Below, piece by piece: positions 52,120 to 61,851 of a stretch of 64,000 nucleotides of DNA (positions within the stretch are counted from its first letter, which is position 1; each line of letters opens with the position of its first letter). The notes under the pieces were generated by a model. It saw nothing but the letters and a program-made list of their open reading frames with translations, did no database searches and was not told where the DNA came from. Source of the stretch: Micromonospora sp. MW-13. Lineage in GTDB: Bacteria; Actinomycetota; Actinomycetes; Mycobacteriales; Micromonosporaceae. Position numbers and translations under genes: made by a program. Location: contig NZ_QKKX01000001.1 of assembly GCF_003434305.1 (NCBI RefSeq), forward strand, positions 1 through 64,000, given 5' to 3'.

Positions 52120-53298
52120 GTGTCCGCCGTGGATCTCGTCCTGCTCCTGCTCATGCTCGTGTTCGCGATCAGCGGATACCGTCAGGGCTTCGTCATCGGG
52201 GTGCTGTCGTTCTCCGGCTTCTTCGTGGGCGCGCTCGTCGGTCTCCAGGTCGGCCCGCTGCTGGCCCGGCAGTTCGTGGACAGCGGCGCCCGGGTGCTGA
52301 TCTCCCTCGTCGCGGTCTTCGGGCTGGCCGTGGTGGGTCAGGCGCTGGCCGGCTGGCTCGGCTCACACCTGCGCCAGACGATCACCAGCGACGTCGGCAG
52401 GCGGGCCGACGACATCGGCGGGGCGGTCGTCTCACTCGTCGCCGTCATGCTGGTGGCCTGGCTGGTGGCCGTGCCGCTGGGCTCGTCGTCGCTGCCCTGG
52501 CTCGCCTCCTCGGTGCGCAACAGCGCGCTGCTCACCGTGGTCGACCGGGTGCTGCCGGACAAGGCGCAGGAGCTGTCCAACGCGCTGCGGGACACGGTGG
52601 ACACGAACGGCTTCCCGGACGTCTTCGGCGACCTCGCGCCCACCCGGGCCCGGCAGGTCGATCCGCCCGACCCGGCGCTCGCCGGCTCCGAGGTGGTCGC
52701 CAACGGCCGGCGCTCGGTGGTCAAGGTGCTGGGCTCCGCGCCGAGCTGCGCCCGCCGCATCGAGGGCTCCGGCTTCGTGTACGCCGACGACCGGGTGATG
52801 ACCAACGCGCACGTGGTGGCCGGCACCCGCTCGGTCGCCGTGGAGCTGGGCGGCGACCGGTACGACGGTGAGGTCGTCGTCTACGACCCCGACCGGGACC
52901 TGGCGGTGCTGCGGGTGCCGGGCCTGCCCGGCCCGTCCCTGCGCTTCGCCGCTGGCAACGCGGGCAGCGGGGCGGACGCGATCGTGCTGGGCTTCCCGCT
53001 GGACGGGCCGTACAACGCCCAGTCGGCCCGGGTGCGCGACGTCGACCGGATCACCGGTCCGGACATCTACTCCTCGGGCGACGTCACCCGGGAGATCTAC
53101 ACGATCCGGGCGCTGGTCCGCAGCGGCAACTCGGGCGGTCCGCTGCTCTCCTCGAACGGCCTGGTGCTCGGGGTGATCTTCGCGGCGGCGGCGGACGACC
53201 CGAACACCGGCTTCGCGGTGACCGCGGCCGAGGCCCGCCCGGTGGCGCTGGCCGGCGCCGAGCGCACCCGCCCGGTCGGCACCGGCGAGTGCACCTGA
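52120..53298 (+). CDS. marP: MarP-type membrane serine protease (acid resistance)
   Basis: 392 residues from GTG 52120. Four N-terminal membrane helices (CvpA-like, about 1-150) precede a trypsin-type protease with His231 (MTNAHVVAG), Asp260 (DRDLAVLRV) and Ser338 (SGNSGGPLLS). Cys210 and Cys391 correspond by position to the disulfide of M. tuberculosis MarP (Rv3671c), which is 397 residues long. MarP keeps intracellular pH in acid by cleaving a cell-wall hydrolase. It has its own TACCCT hexamer 6 nt before the start. Confidence 0.93.
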   Translation: MSAVDLVLLLLMLVFAISGYRQGFVIGVLSFSGFFVGALVGLQVGPLLARQFVDSGARVLISLVAVFGLAVVGQALAGWLGSHLRQTITSDVGRRADDIGGAVVSLVAVMLVAWLVAVPLGSSSLPWLASSVRNSALLTVVDRVLPDKAQELSNALRDTVDTNGFPDVFGDLAPTRARQVDPPDPALAGSEVVANGRRSVVKVLGSAPSCARRIEGSGFVYADDRVMTNAHVVAGTRSVAVELGGDRYDGEVVVYDPDRDLAVLRVPGLPGPSLRFAAGNAGSGADAIVLGFPLDGPYNAQSARVRDVDRITGPDIYSSGDVTREIYTIRALVRSGNSGGPLLSSNGLVLGVIFAAAADDPNTGFAVTAAEARPVALAGAERTRPVGTGECT

Positions 53299-53319
53299 CA
53301 CGGCCCGTGGCTCCGGCCG

Positions 53320-54132
53320 CTACGCCGGCCCGCCCTCCGGCCCCGGCCGGCCCGCCTCGTCGGCCAGCTCGGGCTCGACGCCCTCGGTCGCGGGGTGCGA
53401 CGGGCGGCGGCCCGTGCGGGCCCGCCAGGTGCGGAAGGCGGCCGTCGTGGCGGCCACCGTCGCAGCGCCCAGCAGCCAGCCGCCGATCACGTCGCTGGTC
53501 CAGTGCACGCCCAGCGCCACCCGGCTCACCCCGGTCAGGCCGGCGACCACGACGGCGGCGGCCCACAGCGCCCACCGGGCGGCGGGACGCTTCCGGGCGT
53601 ACGGGAGGAAGATCAGCAGCAGCACCCCGGCGGCCAGGGTGGCGTTCAGCGCGTGCCCGGAGGGGAACGAGTAGCCGGCGGCCCGGGCCACCGGGTCGAG
53701 CAGGTCCGGCCGGTCCCGGCCGACCAGCAGCTTGAGCAGCGCGCCCAGTAGCCCGCCCACGGCCATCGTGGTGACCGCCCACCAGGCCAGCCGCAGGGCG
53801 CGCCGGTAGTACAGCCAGACCACCACGGCGAGCACGGCGACCCGCAGCGGCCCGGGGCCGAAGACGTTGGTCCAGCCGGTCATGAACCACACCCAGCCGG
53901 GATGGCCGAGGGCGTACCCGTGCAGGGCGTCCGTCACCGCGGCGTCCAGCCGGTGCAGCGGCGCCCAGGCGCCCAGCACCAGCAGGGCGAGCAGGGCGAA
54001 CGGCACCAGGACCAGGAAGGCCGCAGTGGCGGCGAGGGTGAGCCGCAGCCCCAGCGACCGGTCCTGGTCGAGGCGGCGGGCCCGCCACGACGGGGACGCC
54101 GACGCGGGGGTGTGCTGACCGGGCGTGCTCAT
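53320..54132 (-). CDS. PAP2-family membrane phosphatase
   Basis: 270 residues. About six membrane helices carry the three PAP2 motifs: KLLVGRDRPDLLDP, YSFPSGHALNA and SRVALGVHWTSDVIGG, with catalytic His in the second and third. It dephosphorylates lipid phosphates or undecaprenyl pyrophosphate. It is convergent with marP (21-bp gap) and upstream of no obvious partner. The N- and C-terminal tails are hydrophilic and Pro/Gly-rich. Confidence 0.92.
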   Translation of the reverse strand: MSTPGQHTPASASPSWRARRLDQDRSLGLRLTLAATAAFLVLVPFALLALLVLGAWAPLHRLDAAVTDALHGYALGHPGWVWFMTGWTNVFGPGPLRVAVLAVVVWLYYRRALRLAWWAVTTMAVGGLLGALLKLLVGRDRPDLLDPVARAAGYSFPSGHALNATLAAGVLLLIFLPYARKRPAARWALWAAAVVVAGLTGVSRVALGVHWTSDVIGGWLLGAATVAATTAAFRTWRARTGRRPSHPATEGVEPELADEAGRPGPEGGPA

Positions 54133-54203
54133 GCCGGATCCCTACCCAGCCGGGCACCGGAGCAGGCCGGCCGGCGCCGACGGAACCCGACGGTGGCGAC
54201 CGG

Positions 54204-55556
54204 TCAGCGGACCGACCGGCGGAGGCGGCGGGCCACCAGCACGGCCCCGGTGGCCAGGGCGGCGAAGGCGGCGACGCTCGTCCAGAGCTGTCCCGGGTCG
54301 GAGCCGTCCGAGCCGCCGGCCGGCCGGGCCGTCCAGCGGGTCTGCTGGCGGGGCGCGGTGAAGCCGAGCGGGTCCGCGCCGGCGCCGGCGACCGGCTCCT
54401 CGGCGGTGCCGGGCGCCGGGCCGAAGCCCACCACACCGGGGGAGGTCTGGTCGTCGAGCGGGTTGCGCTGCACCGGCGGCACGGCGGCGGTGAGCGCGGC
54501 GACCGGGTCGACCACGCCGTACCCGAAGCGGTCGTCGCGGCCGGCGGGCCCGATGTCCCGTGCGGTGCTGATCAGACGGTTCACCACCTCGCCGGCGGAC
54601 ATCTGCGGCCAGTGGGCCCGGACCAGGGCGGCGGTGGCGGCGACGAGCGGGGCCGCGAAGCTGGTGCCCTGCACCCGCCAGTATCCGCCCGGCCGGGCCC
54701 CGACCAGGCCGGCGGCCGGCGCGGTGAGGACCGTGGCGTCGCCGGTGATCGAACCGGACCAGAGGTTGTCGCTGGCGCGTTCCAGGCCGGCGACGGCGAT
54801 CACGCCCGGCTCCCGGGCCGGGTACCAGACCTTGGTGTCGGCGGACACGGCCAGGTTGCCGGTGCAGGCGACCACCACCACGTCCCGGACGAACGCGTAG
54901 TCCAGCGCCGCCGCCAGGGCGGGGCTGTCGCCGCTGCCGCCGAGGGACAGGTTGATCACCCGGGCGCCGTTGTCCACGGCCCACCGGACTCCCTTCGCGA
55001 CGATCATCGCGTCGTCGTACCGGTTCTCGTCGTCGAGGACCCGCACCGGGAGGATCTTCGCGTCGGGGGCCAGCCCGACCGCGCCGCGCCTGTCGTCGTC
55101 GCGCCCGGCGATCAGGCCGGCCACCGTCGTGCCGTGCCCGACCGGGTCCGGGCCCTCGTCGGTGTCGCCGTCGTCGACCAGGTCGATGCCGGGCAGCACC
55201 TGACCGGTCAGGTCCGGGTGCGAACCGTCCACCCCGGAGTCGATCACCGCCACGGTCACGCCGCGCCCGGTCGAGGTGCGCCAGGCGGTCGACGCCCGCA
55301 GCTCGTCGAGCTGCCACTGCTCGTCGCGGACCTGGTCGGCCCGGGCCGGGGTGTCCACCGGCGACGCCCGCCAGGGCGCCGACCCGGCCGGCGGCGCGGC
55401 GAGCGCGGCGGGGCGGGCCGGCGCGGCGAGCGCCGGGGGCGGAACCGGACCGATGAGCGACACCGCGAGCGCCGTCGCGCCGAGCAGCGCGTGGCGGGTG
55501 AGCCGTCGCGCCGTCGTCGGACGGCCCTGCCGATCCCCAGTCACATTCCCAGCCAT
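54204..55556 (-). CDS. mycP: Type VII secretion mycosin protease MycP
   Basis: 450 residues. An N-terminal signal region is followed by a subtilisin domain: TVAVIDSGVDGSHPDL (Asp), GHGTTVAGLIAG (His), QGTSFAAPLVAATAALVRAH (Ser). The C-terminus has a Pro/Gly linker and one membrane helix (SVAAFAALATGAVLVARRL) with a basic tail. This is the mycosin layout: a protease anchored on the outer face at ESX/T7SS machines and needed for their stability. It follows eccC on the same strand (gap of 111 bp) as part of a partial T7SS locus. Confidence 0.95.
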   Translation of the reverse strand: MAGNVTGDRQGRPTTARRLTRHALLGATALAVSLIGPVPPPALAAPARPAALAAPPAGSAPWRASPVDTPARADQVRDEQWQLDELRASTAWRTSTGRGVTVAVIDSGVDGSHPDLTGQVLPGIDLVDDGDTDEGPDPVGHGTTVAGLIAGRDDDRRGAVGLAPDAKILPVRVLDDENRYDDAMIVAKGVRWAVDNGARVINLSLGGSGDSPALAAALDYAFVRDVVVVACTGNLAVSADTKVWYPAREPGVIAVAGLERASDNLWSGSITGDATVLTAPAAGLVGARPGGYWRVQGTSFAAPLVAATAALVRAHWPQMSAGEVVNRLISTARDIGPAGRDDRFGYGVVDPVAALTAAVPPVQRNPLDDQTSPGVVGFGPAPGTAEEPVAGAGADPLGFTAPRQQTRWTARPAGGSDGSDPGQLWTSVAAFAALATGAVLVARRLRRSVR

Positions 55557-55667
55557 TCATCGCGGCGAACACATGCAGCTCGGAGATTACCGGTTCTTTC
55601 CTCCGTCACGCGCCGATCCGGCAACAGGTCACCGGGAGCGCCGCAGACGCGGGGGCGGTGCGGGCGT

Positions 55668-58600
55668 TCACTGCGGAGGGAGATGGGCGAGCTGGACCAG
55701 GCGTACGCCCTCCCGCCGGGTCACCAGCCGGGCCCGTCCGGGCGGGAGCGGGCCGGGCCGGACCTGGCCGACCAGCGGCCCCTCGTCCGGGCTGCCGGCC
55801 ATCACCAGGCCCGGGGTGGACAGCTCGCGCAGCCGCTGGAGGAACTGGTCGTAGCCGCGGGTGGCGCCGCCGGCCCGGCGGGCCAGCACCAGGTGCAGGC
55901 CGATGTCCCGGGCCTGCGGCAGGTACTCCTCCAGCGCCCGCAGCGGGTTGACCGGCCCGCTGGCCACCAGGTCGTAGTCGTCGACCAGCACGAACAGCTC
56001 CGGCCCCGACCACCACGACCGCTCGCGTAGCTGGGCCGGGGTGATGTCCGGGCCGGGCAGCCGGCGCTGCATGTACCCGGCGGCCGACTCGATCAGCTCG
56101 GCGGTGCGGGCGGCGGCGGTGCCGTAGCCGATCCGGTGCTCCGTCTCGACGGCGCCGAGCAGGCTGCGCCGGTAGTCCACCAGGATCACCCGGGCCTGGG
56201 CGGGGGTGAACCGGCCCACGACGGTGGCGGCCAGCGCCCGCAGGAACGACGACTTGCCGCACTCGGCGTCCCCGAAGACCAGCAGGTGCGGCTCGGTGGC
56301 GAAGTCGAGCACCACCGGGCGCAGGTCCGCCTCGGCGATCCCGACCGGCACCGCCAGCCCGGTCGTGGCGGCCAGGTCCAGCTCCGCGTACGGCAGCACC
56401 GGCGGGAGCAGCCGGACCCGGGGCGCGACCGGCCCGGTCCAGGCCCCGGCGACCGCCTTCACCAGCGTGGCGGTCTCCCCGTCCGGCCCGGCCAGCCGGG
56501 GCAGCGCGGTGAGGAAGTGCAGGCCCTCGCCGGTCATGCCCCGGCCGGGCGCCTTGTCCGGCACCCCCGCCGCCGACGCCCGCCGGACCAGCAGCGAGTC
56601 CGACGGGTCGCCCAGGCGCAGCTCCAGGCGGGAGCCGAACAGGTCCCGGACGGCGGGGCGGAAGTCCGTCCAGCGCAGCGCGCTGGCCACCACGTGCAGC
56701 CCGTACGACAGCCCCCGGGTGGCCAGCTCGGTGACCAGGGGCTCCAGGTCGTCGTACTCGGTGCGCAGGGTGCCCCAGCCGTCCACCACGAGGAACACGT
56801 CGCCGAACGGGTCGGCGGCCGGCTGGCCGGCGGCGGCGAGGGCGGCCCGCCGCTGCCGGTACGCCGCCATCGACTCCACCCCCAGCTCGGCGAAGCGGCG
56901 CTCCCGGTCGGCCAGCAGGGTGGCCATCTCCCCGACGGTGCGCCGCACGGCGGTCGGGTCGGTCCGGCCGGACACCCCGCCGACGTGCGGCAGGTCGCGC
57001 AGCGCGGCCAGGCCCCCGCCGCCGAAGTCCAGGCAGTACACCTGCGCCTCGACCGGCGTGTGGGTCAGCGCCAGCGCGCAGACCAGGGTGCGGAGCAGGC
57101 CCGACTTGCCGCTCTGCGGACCGCCGACCACGCCGACGTGTCCGGCCGATCCGCCGAGGGTCAGCCAGAGCAGGTCCCGGCGCTGCTCGAACGGCTTGTC
57201 GACGACGGCCACCGGCACCTGGAGCGCGCCGTGCAGCTCCGGGTTGGCGGAGCCCAGCCCGCGCGCCGGGTCGGCGCCGACCGGCCCGAGCAGCTCGTCG
57301 AGGGTGGGTGCGACGTCCAGCGGCGGCAGCCACACCTGGTGCGCCGGCGGTCCCTGCCCGGCCAGCCGCCCCACCAGCACGTCGAGCAGGCTCGCGGCGC
57401 CGGGGTCCGCCTCGGCGGCGGCCGTCGGGGCGGGGACGGCCGGCTCCGGCACCGGCACCGCGTGGGTGGAGAAGGCGAGCAGGCGGGGCACGCCGGCCGC
57501 GCCGGGTCCCGCCGTGCCGTCGGGGCGGCGCAGCGCGCCGGAGACGTACGCGGCCTTGAAGCGCACCAAGGGCTCGGTGCCGAAGCGCAGGTAGCCGTGC
57601 CCCGGTGAGCGGGGCAGCTCGTGCGCGTCGGGCACCCCGAGGACCGTGCGCGACTCCAGCGCCGAGAAGGTGCGCAACCCGATCCGGTACGACAGGTGGG
57701 TGTCCAGGCCGCGCAGCCGCCCCTCCTCCAGCCGCTGGCTGGCCAGCAGCAGGTGCACCCCCAGCGACCGGCCCAGGCGGCCGATCTGCACGAACAGGTC
57801 GATGAAGTCCGGCTTGGCCGAGAGCAGCTCGGAGAACTCGTCGCAGATCAGCAGCAGCGACGGCAGCGGGGCCAGCGGGTTGCCGGCCGCCCGGGCCCGC
57901 TCGTAGTCGCGCAGGCTGGCGAAGTTCCCGGCCCGGCGCAGCAGCTCCTGGCGGCGGACCAGCTCCCCGTTGATCGCGTCGACCATCCGGTCGACCAGCG
58001 GCAGCGCGTCGGCCAGGTTGGTGATCACCGCGGCGGTGTGCGGCAGCCGGTCGAACGAGGCGAAGGTGGCTCCGCCCTTGAAGTCGACCAGCACGAAGTT
58101 GAGCTGCTCGGAGCTGTGCGTGGCGGCCAGCCCGAGGACCAGGGTGCGCAGCAGCTCGGACTTGCCGGAGCCGGTGGCCCCGATCAGCAGCCCGTGCGGG
58201 CCCATCCCGTCCTGGGCGGACTCCTTGAGGTCCAGCTCGATCGCCCCACCGTCGGTGCCCACCCCGATCGGCACCCGCAGCCGGTCCCGGGCCGACCTGG
58301 GCGTCCAGCCCTGCTCGGCGGTGAAGCCCTCCGGGTCGCCGATGCCGAGCAGCTCGGGCAGGCCCAGCTCGGCGTTGACCGGGGCGTCCGGCCCGCGTAC
58401 GGCGGTGGCCAGCCGCAGCGGGGCCAGCCGGCGGGCGACCGCCTCCGCGTCGGCGGGCGCCAGCCCGTCGGCGGCGCCCACCTCGGCGTGCCCCTCGGCG
58501 GAGTGCGAGTGCAGCCGGCCGCCGCGCAGGTCGAGCAGGAGGGCGTACCGGTCGAGCAGGCGCGGCGGCGGGGTGTCCAGGTCGACGACGGTGACCGCGT

Positions 58601-59654
58601 CGATGCCGCCGTCGCCGACCAGGTCGGTGGCGCCGGTCAGGTCGCCGCCGTCGAGCACCACCACGACGTGCGGTCCGTCGGTCGCCGGGCCGGCCGGGCT
58701 GAACCGGGACCGGCTGGCCAGCACGTCGTCGAGGAGCCGCTCCAGCTCGGGGGCGGAGCTGGTGACCAGGCGGACCGGCCCGACGGCGTCGACGCGGGTG
58801 GGGTGGTGGGCGTGCGGCAGCCACTTGACCCACTCCCAGAGCGCCCGCCGCTCCGGCCCGGCGCAGACCGCGACCAGCAGCTCGTCCGGGGCGTGGAAGA
58901 CCGCGAGCTGGGTGAGCAGGGCCCGGGCCAGCGCCTGGGCGTCGGGCGACCCGGTGCCGGGCCGGACCGCCCCGTCGGTGCCCTGGCGGGCCGGCTCGCC
59001 CCGGACGTGGACCCGGGCGAAGCTGCGCAGCGACAGCGCCACCGGCAGGTCCGGCACCACCGAGTACGCGTCCAGGAAGCGACGCAGCGCGCCGGCGGTC
59101 ATCGGCTCCAGCTCCTCCAGCGGCCGGGTGACCGGAGGGACCAGCGGGGTGGCCAGGGTCTGCGGGCCGAGGCCCACCCGGACCACGGCGAAGTCCGGGT
59201 CGGCCGGCCGGCGCTCCCACACCCGGTGGCTGTCGACGGTCGACCAGAGCCGGGCCGGGTCGGGGTGCCGATAGTGCAGGCCGGCCCGCTGCTGCCCGGC
59301 GGTCTGCCGGACCCGGCGGCGCAGCGTGGTGAGGTGCCGCAGGTACTCCCGCCGGGCGGCCATCAGCTCCGACTTCTTCGGGGTGCCGGCGGCGCTGCCC
59401 CACGAGGTCACCAGCATCGCCACCGAGGAGAGCCCGAACATCCCGCCGACCACGTAGGAGTACGCCCCACCGCCCCGGCCGAACATCATCGCCATCGCGA
59501 CCGTCCCGCCCAGCATCGGCAGCACCATCAGCGCCTGCTGCCAGCGGCTGCCGGTGCCGGCGGGGATCTCCGGTGGCGCCTCGACGGGCAGCTCGCCGAG
59601 CGGGATCTCCGGCGCCGGTCGCCGGGGCGGTCGCTTGATGACGACAGTGGACAC
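55668..59654 (-). CDS. eccC: Type VII secretion ATPase EccC (fused)
   Basis: 1328 residues from GTG 59654 (GGGAGG four bases upstream). Two membrane helices near residues 30-80 anchor it. Three FtsK/SpoIIIE-type ATPase domains follow with P-loops GATGSGKSELL (about 489), GGPQSGKSGLL (about 844) and GDAECGKSSFL (about 1126); the first also has LLLICDEFSELLS (Walker B). The single-chain form covers mycobacterial EccCa and EccCb. It drives export of WXG100 (Esx) substrates and forms the motor of the T7SS. It faces eccD divergently across about 100 bp. Confidence 0.96.
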   Translation of the reverse strand: MSTVVIKRPPRRPAPEIPLGELPVEAPPEIPAGTGSRWQQALMVLPMLGGTVAMAMMFGRGGGAYSYVVGGMFGLSSVAMLVTSWGSAAGTPKKSELMAARREYLRHLTTLRRRVRQTAGQQRAGLHYRHPDPARLWSTVDSHRVWERRPADPDFAVVRVGLGPQTLATPLVPPVTRPLEELEPMTAGALRRFLDAYSVVPDLPVALSLRSFARVHVRGEPARQGTDGAVRPGTGSPDAQALARALLTQLAVFHAPDELLVAVCAGPERRALWEWVKWLPHAHHPTRVDAVGPVRLVTSSAPELERLLDDVLASRSRFSPAGPATDGPHVVVVLDGGDLTGATDLVGDGGIDAVTVVDLDTPPPRLLDRYALLLDLRGGRLHSHSAEGHAEVGAADGLAPADAEAVARRLAPLRLATAVRGPDAPVNAELGLPELLGIGDPEGFTAEQGWTPRSARDRLRVPIGVGTDGGAIELDLKESAQDGMGPHGLLIGATGSGKSELLRTLVLGLAATHSSEQLNFVLVDFKGGATFASFDRLPHTAAVITNLADALPLVDRMVDAINGELVRRQELLRRAGNFASLRDYERARAAGNPLAPLPSLLLICDEFSELLSAKPDFIDLFVQIGRLGRSLGVHLLLASQRLEEGRLRGLDTHLSYRIGLRTFSALESRTVLGVPDAHELPRSPGHGYLRFGTEPLVRFKAAYVSGALRRPDGTAGPGAAGVPRLLAFSTHAVPVPEPAVPAPTAAAEADPGAASLLDVLVGRLAGQGPPAHQVWLPPLDVAPTLDELLGPVGADPARGLGSANPELHGALQVPVAVVDKPFEQRRDLLWLTLGGSAGHVGVVGGPQSGKSGLLRTLVCALALTHTPVEAQVYCLDFGGGGLAALRDLPHVGGVSGRTDPTAVRRTVGEMATLLADRERRFAELGVESMAAYRQRRAALAAAGQPAADPFGDVFLVVDGWGTLRTEYDDLEPLVTELATRGLSYGLHVVASALRWTDFRPAVRDLFGSRLELRLGDPSDSLLVRRASAAGVPDKAPGRGMTGEGLHFLTALPRLAGPDGETATLVKAVAGAWTGPVAPRVRLLPPVLPYAELDLAATTGLAVPVGIAEADLRPVVLDFATEPHLLVFGDAECGKSSFLRALAATVVGRFTPAQARVILVDYRRSLLGAVETEHRIGYGTAAARTAELIESAAGYMQRRLPGPDITPAQLRERSWWSGPELFVLVDDYDLVASGPVNPLRALEEYLPQARDIGLHLVLARRAGGATRGYDQFLQRLRELSTPGLVMAGSPDEGPLVGQVRPGPLPPGRARLVTRREGVRLVQLAHLPPQ

Positions 59655-59671
59655 TCGGCCTCCCCCACAGC

Positions 59672-59708
59672 GCTCGGTAACCCGAGCCTGGCTCATGGTA
59701 GGTAAAGT
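59672..59708. promoter_or_regulatory. Divergent eccC/eccD promoter region
   Basis: An inverted repeat GCTCGG-N4-CCGAGC (59672-59687) overlaps the expected eccC start site. TACCAT on the minus strand (59700-59695) and TAAAGT on the plus strand (59703-59708) form face-to-face -10 candidates for eccC and eccD. Confidence 0.45.
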
Positions 59709-59756
59709 CCTTCCGTCCGCGCAGCCACCGTCCCCCTTCGATATGGAGATGCGCCG

Positions 59757-61157
59757 ATGACATCCGGGCTGGCCCGTGTCACGATCAGCGCCCCCCGGCG
59801 CCGGGTCGACGTCGCCCTGCCGGAACAGGTCCCCCTCGGCGAGCTACTGCCCGAGGTGCTCCGGCACGCCGGCGACGGGCTGGCCGACGACGGGGAGCGG
59901 CACGGCGGCTGGGTGCTGCGCCGCACCGACGGCGCGGTGCTGCTCACGGCCCAGGCGCTGCTACCCCAGGGGGTCCGCGACGGCGAGGTGCTGCACCTGG
60001 TGCCGGCCCGCGCCGAGTGGCCCGAGCTGGAGTACGACGACGTGGTCGAAGCGATCGTCGACGGGGCCCGCCGCCGGGGTGCCGCCTGGTCGCCGGCCGC
60101 CACCCGGGCCGCAGCCCTGGCCGGGGCGGCCGTCCCGCTCGCCGTCGGGCTGCTCGCCGTGCTCGCCGCCGGGCCCGGGCACCGGACCGGCTGGCCCGTC
60201 ACGGTCGCGGTGGCGCTGCTGCTCACCCTCGCCGGCACGGTCGCCTCCCGGGCGTACGGCGACGGCGTCACCGGCGCCACGCTGGGCGGCTACGCCCTGC
60301 CGTACGCCGCCGCGGCCGGCGCCCTCGCGGTCAGCTCGGGCGACCCGGTCGGCCCGGTCCCGCCGCTGCGTTGGCTGGGCGCCCCCGAACTGCTGGCCGG
60401 CGCGGTGGCGCTGCTGCTGGTGGCGGTGCTCGGCCTGCTCGGGGTGGCCAGCCGGGTCCGCGTCTTCGTGGCCGGCGCGACCGTCGGGGCGGCCGGCGCG
60501 CTCGCCGCGCTCGGCGGGCTGGCGCTGCCGGCCGAGGGCGCCGCGGCGGTGCTGGTCTGCGTCCTGGTCTTCGCGTTGGGCGGGCTGCCGCTGCTGGCCA
60601 TCCGGCTGGGCAAGCTGCCGCTTCCGCCGATCACCCTGCCCGGCGACGGTGGCCCCGGCGCCGAGGCCGCCCGGGACCTGCCCGACCGGGCCCGGGTGCA
60701 CGCCGCCGTGGCCCGGACCGAGGAGATCCTCACCGGGATGCTGCTCGGGCACGCCGTGCTGGCGGCCGGGGCGGCGGCGGTGCTCGCCGCGACGGGCGGG
60801 GTCGCCGGCCGGCTGCTGGCGGCGGTCGCCTCCGCCGTGCTGCTGCTGCGCTCCCGGCTCTTCGTGGCGCTGCGCCACCGGGTGCCCCCGGTGGCCGCCG
60901 GGCTGGCCGGGGCCACCCTGCTCGGCGGGGTGCTCGCCGTGGGCGCCGGTCCGGCCGGGGGGCTGTCACTGGCCGTCGGCGGGCTGGTCGTGGCCCTGGT
61001 CGCCGTGGCCGCCGGCACCACGTACGCCCGGCGGCCCGTGTCGCCGTACGTCGGTCGGCTGGCCGACCTGACCGACACCGCGCTGGTGGTATCCGTGGTG
61101 CCGGTGGCCTGCGCCGTGCTCGACCTGTACGAACGGGCCCGGGGGCTGCTCGGCTGA
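59757..61157 (+). CDS. eccD: Type VII secretion membrane channel protein EccD
   Basis: 466 residues from ATG 59757. The N-terminal ~90 residues are the ubiquitin-like domain (ARVTISAPRRRVDVALPEQV). About eleven hydrophobic segments follow, including AVPLAVGLLAVLAAGPG, LLAGAVALLLVAVLGLLGVA and GLSLAVGGLVVALVAVAAGT. EccD makes the dimeric membrane vestibule of the T7SS complex. It faces eccC divergently and is convergent with ppa (31-bp gap). EccB and EccE, the other core subunits, are not encoded within the window. Confidence 0.93.
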   Translation: MTSGLARVTISAPRRRVDVALPEQVPLGELLPEVLRHAGDGLADDGERHGGWVLRRTDGAVLLTAQALLPQGVRDGEVLHLVPARAEWPELEYDDVVEAIVDGARRRGAAWSPAATRAAALAGAAVPLAVGLLAVLAAGPGHRTGWPVTVAVALLLTLAGTVASRAYGDGVTGATLGGYALPYAAAAGALAVSSGDPVGPVPPLRWLGAPELLAGAVALLLVAVLGLLGVASRVRVFVAGATVGAAGALAALGGLALPAEGAAAVLVCVLVFALGGLPLLAIRLGKLPLPPITLPGDGGPGAEAARDLPDRARVHAAVARTEEILTGMLLGHAVLAAGAAAVLAATGGVAGRLLAAVASAVLLLRSRLFVALRHRVPPVAAGLAGATLLGGVLAVGAGPAGGLSLAVGGLVVALVAVAAGTTYARRPVSPYVGRLADLTDTALVVSVVPVACAVLDLYERARGLLG

Positions 61158-61188
61158 GCGGCCACCGGGCCCGTCGACGTCGGGTGGG

Positions 61189-61695
61189 TCAGTGCGCGGG
61201 CTCGCCGCGCTCCTCGGCCTCCCGGGCGCGCCGGTACGACGCGTGGATCTCGGCCTCGGCCTCGACCCGGCCGACCCAGGTCGCGCCCTCGACCGACTTG
61301 CCGGGCTCCAGGTCCTTGTACACCTCGAAGAAGTGCTGGATCTCCAGCCGGTCGAACTCGCCCAGGTGGTGGATGTCGCGCAGGTGCTCCTGGCGCGGGT
61401 CCTCGTAGGGCACGCAGAGGACCTTGTCGTCCCCGCCCTTCTCGTCGGTCATCCGGAACATGCCGATGGTGCGGCAGCGGATCAGGCAGCCGGGAAAGGT
61501 CGGCTCGGGGACCAGCACGAGCGCGTCCAGCGGGTCGCCGTCCTCGCCCAGGGTGCCCTCGATGAACCCGTAGTCCGCCGGATACTGCGTGGACGTGAAG
61601 AGGGTACGGTCCAGCCTGATCCGGCCGGTCGCGTGGTCCACCTCGTACTTGTTGCGGTGACCCTTGGGGATCTCAACCGTGACGTCGAAATCCAT
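61189..61695 (-). CDS. ppa: Inorganic pyrophosphatase
   Basis: 168 residues from ATG 61695, with GGAG upstream. The family I pattern is complete: [56 protein letters not shown] and [18 protein letters not shown]. It hydrolyses PPi, pulling biosynthesis forward. Homologue of Rv3628; as there, next to a D-Ala-D-Ala carboxypeptidase gene (Rv3627c), read divergently. Confidence 0.97.
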   Translation of the reverse strand: MDFDVTVEIPKGHRNKYEVDHATGRIRLDRTLFTSTQYPADYGFIEGTLGEDGDPLDALVLVPEPTFPGCLIRCRTIGMFRMTDEKGGDDKVLCVPYEDPRQEHLRDIHHLGEFDRLEIQHFFEVYKDLEPGKSVEGATWVGRVEAEAEIHASYRRAREAEERGEPAH

Positions 61696-61851
61696 CTCCC
61701 ACGCTCCTCGTCTGCCCACGCTGGCTAACGGAAACCAGTGGCGCCGCTCTCCGGGCAGAGTGAATACCCACCCGCCCGCTCCGGCCGCCGCATAGTCTTC
61801 GGACCGAAGTAGTGTCACCCAAGCTGTTTTCCACGCGGGGAGGAGGGGGTC

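Noticed and set aside
55606..59763. 1385-codon minus-strand frame overlapping eccC
   Set aside because: It is a different frame of the same strand, rich in Arg, Gly, Pro and Ala and without motifs; the true EccC frame has three P-loops.
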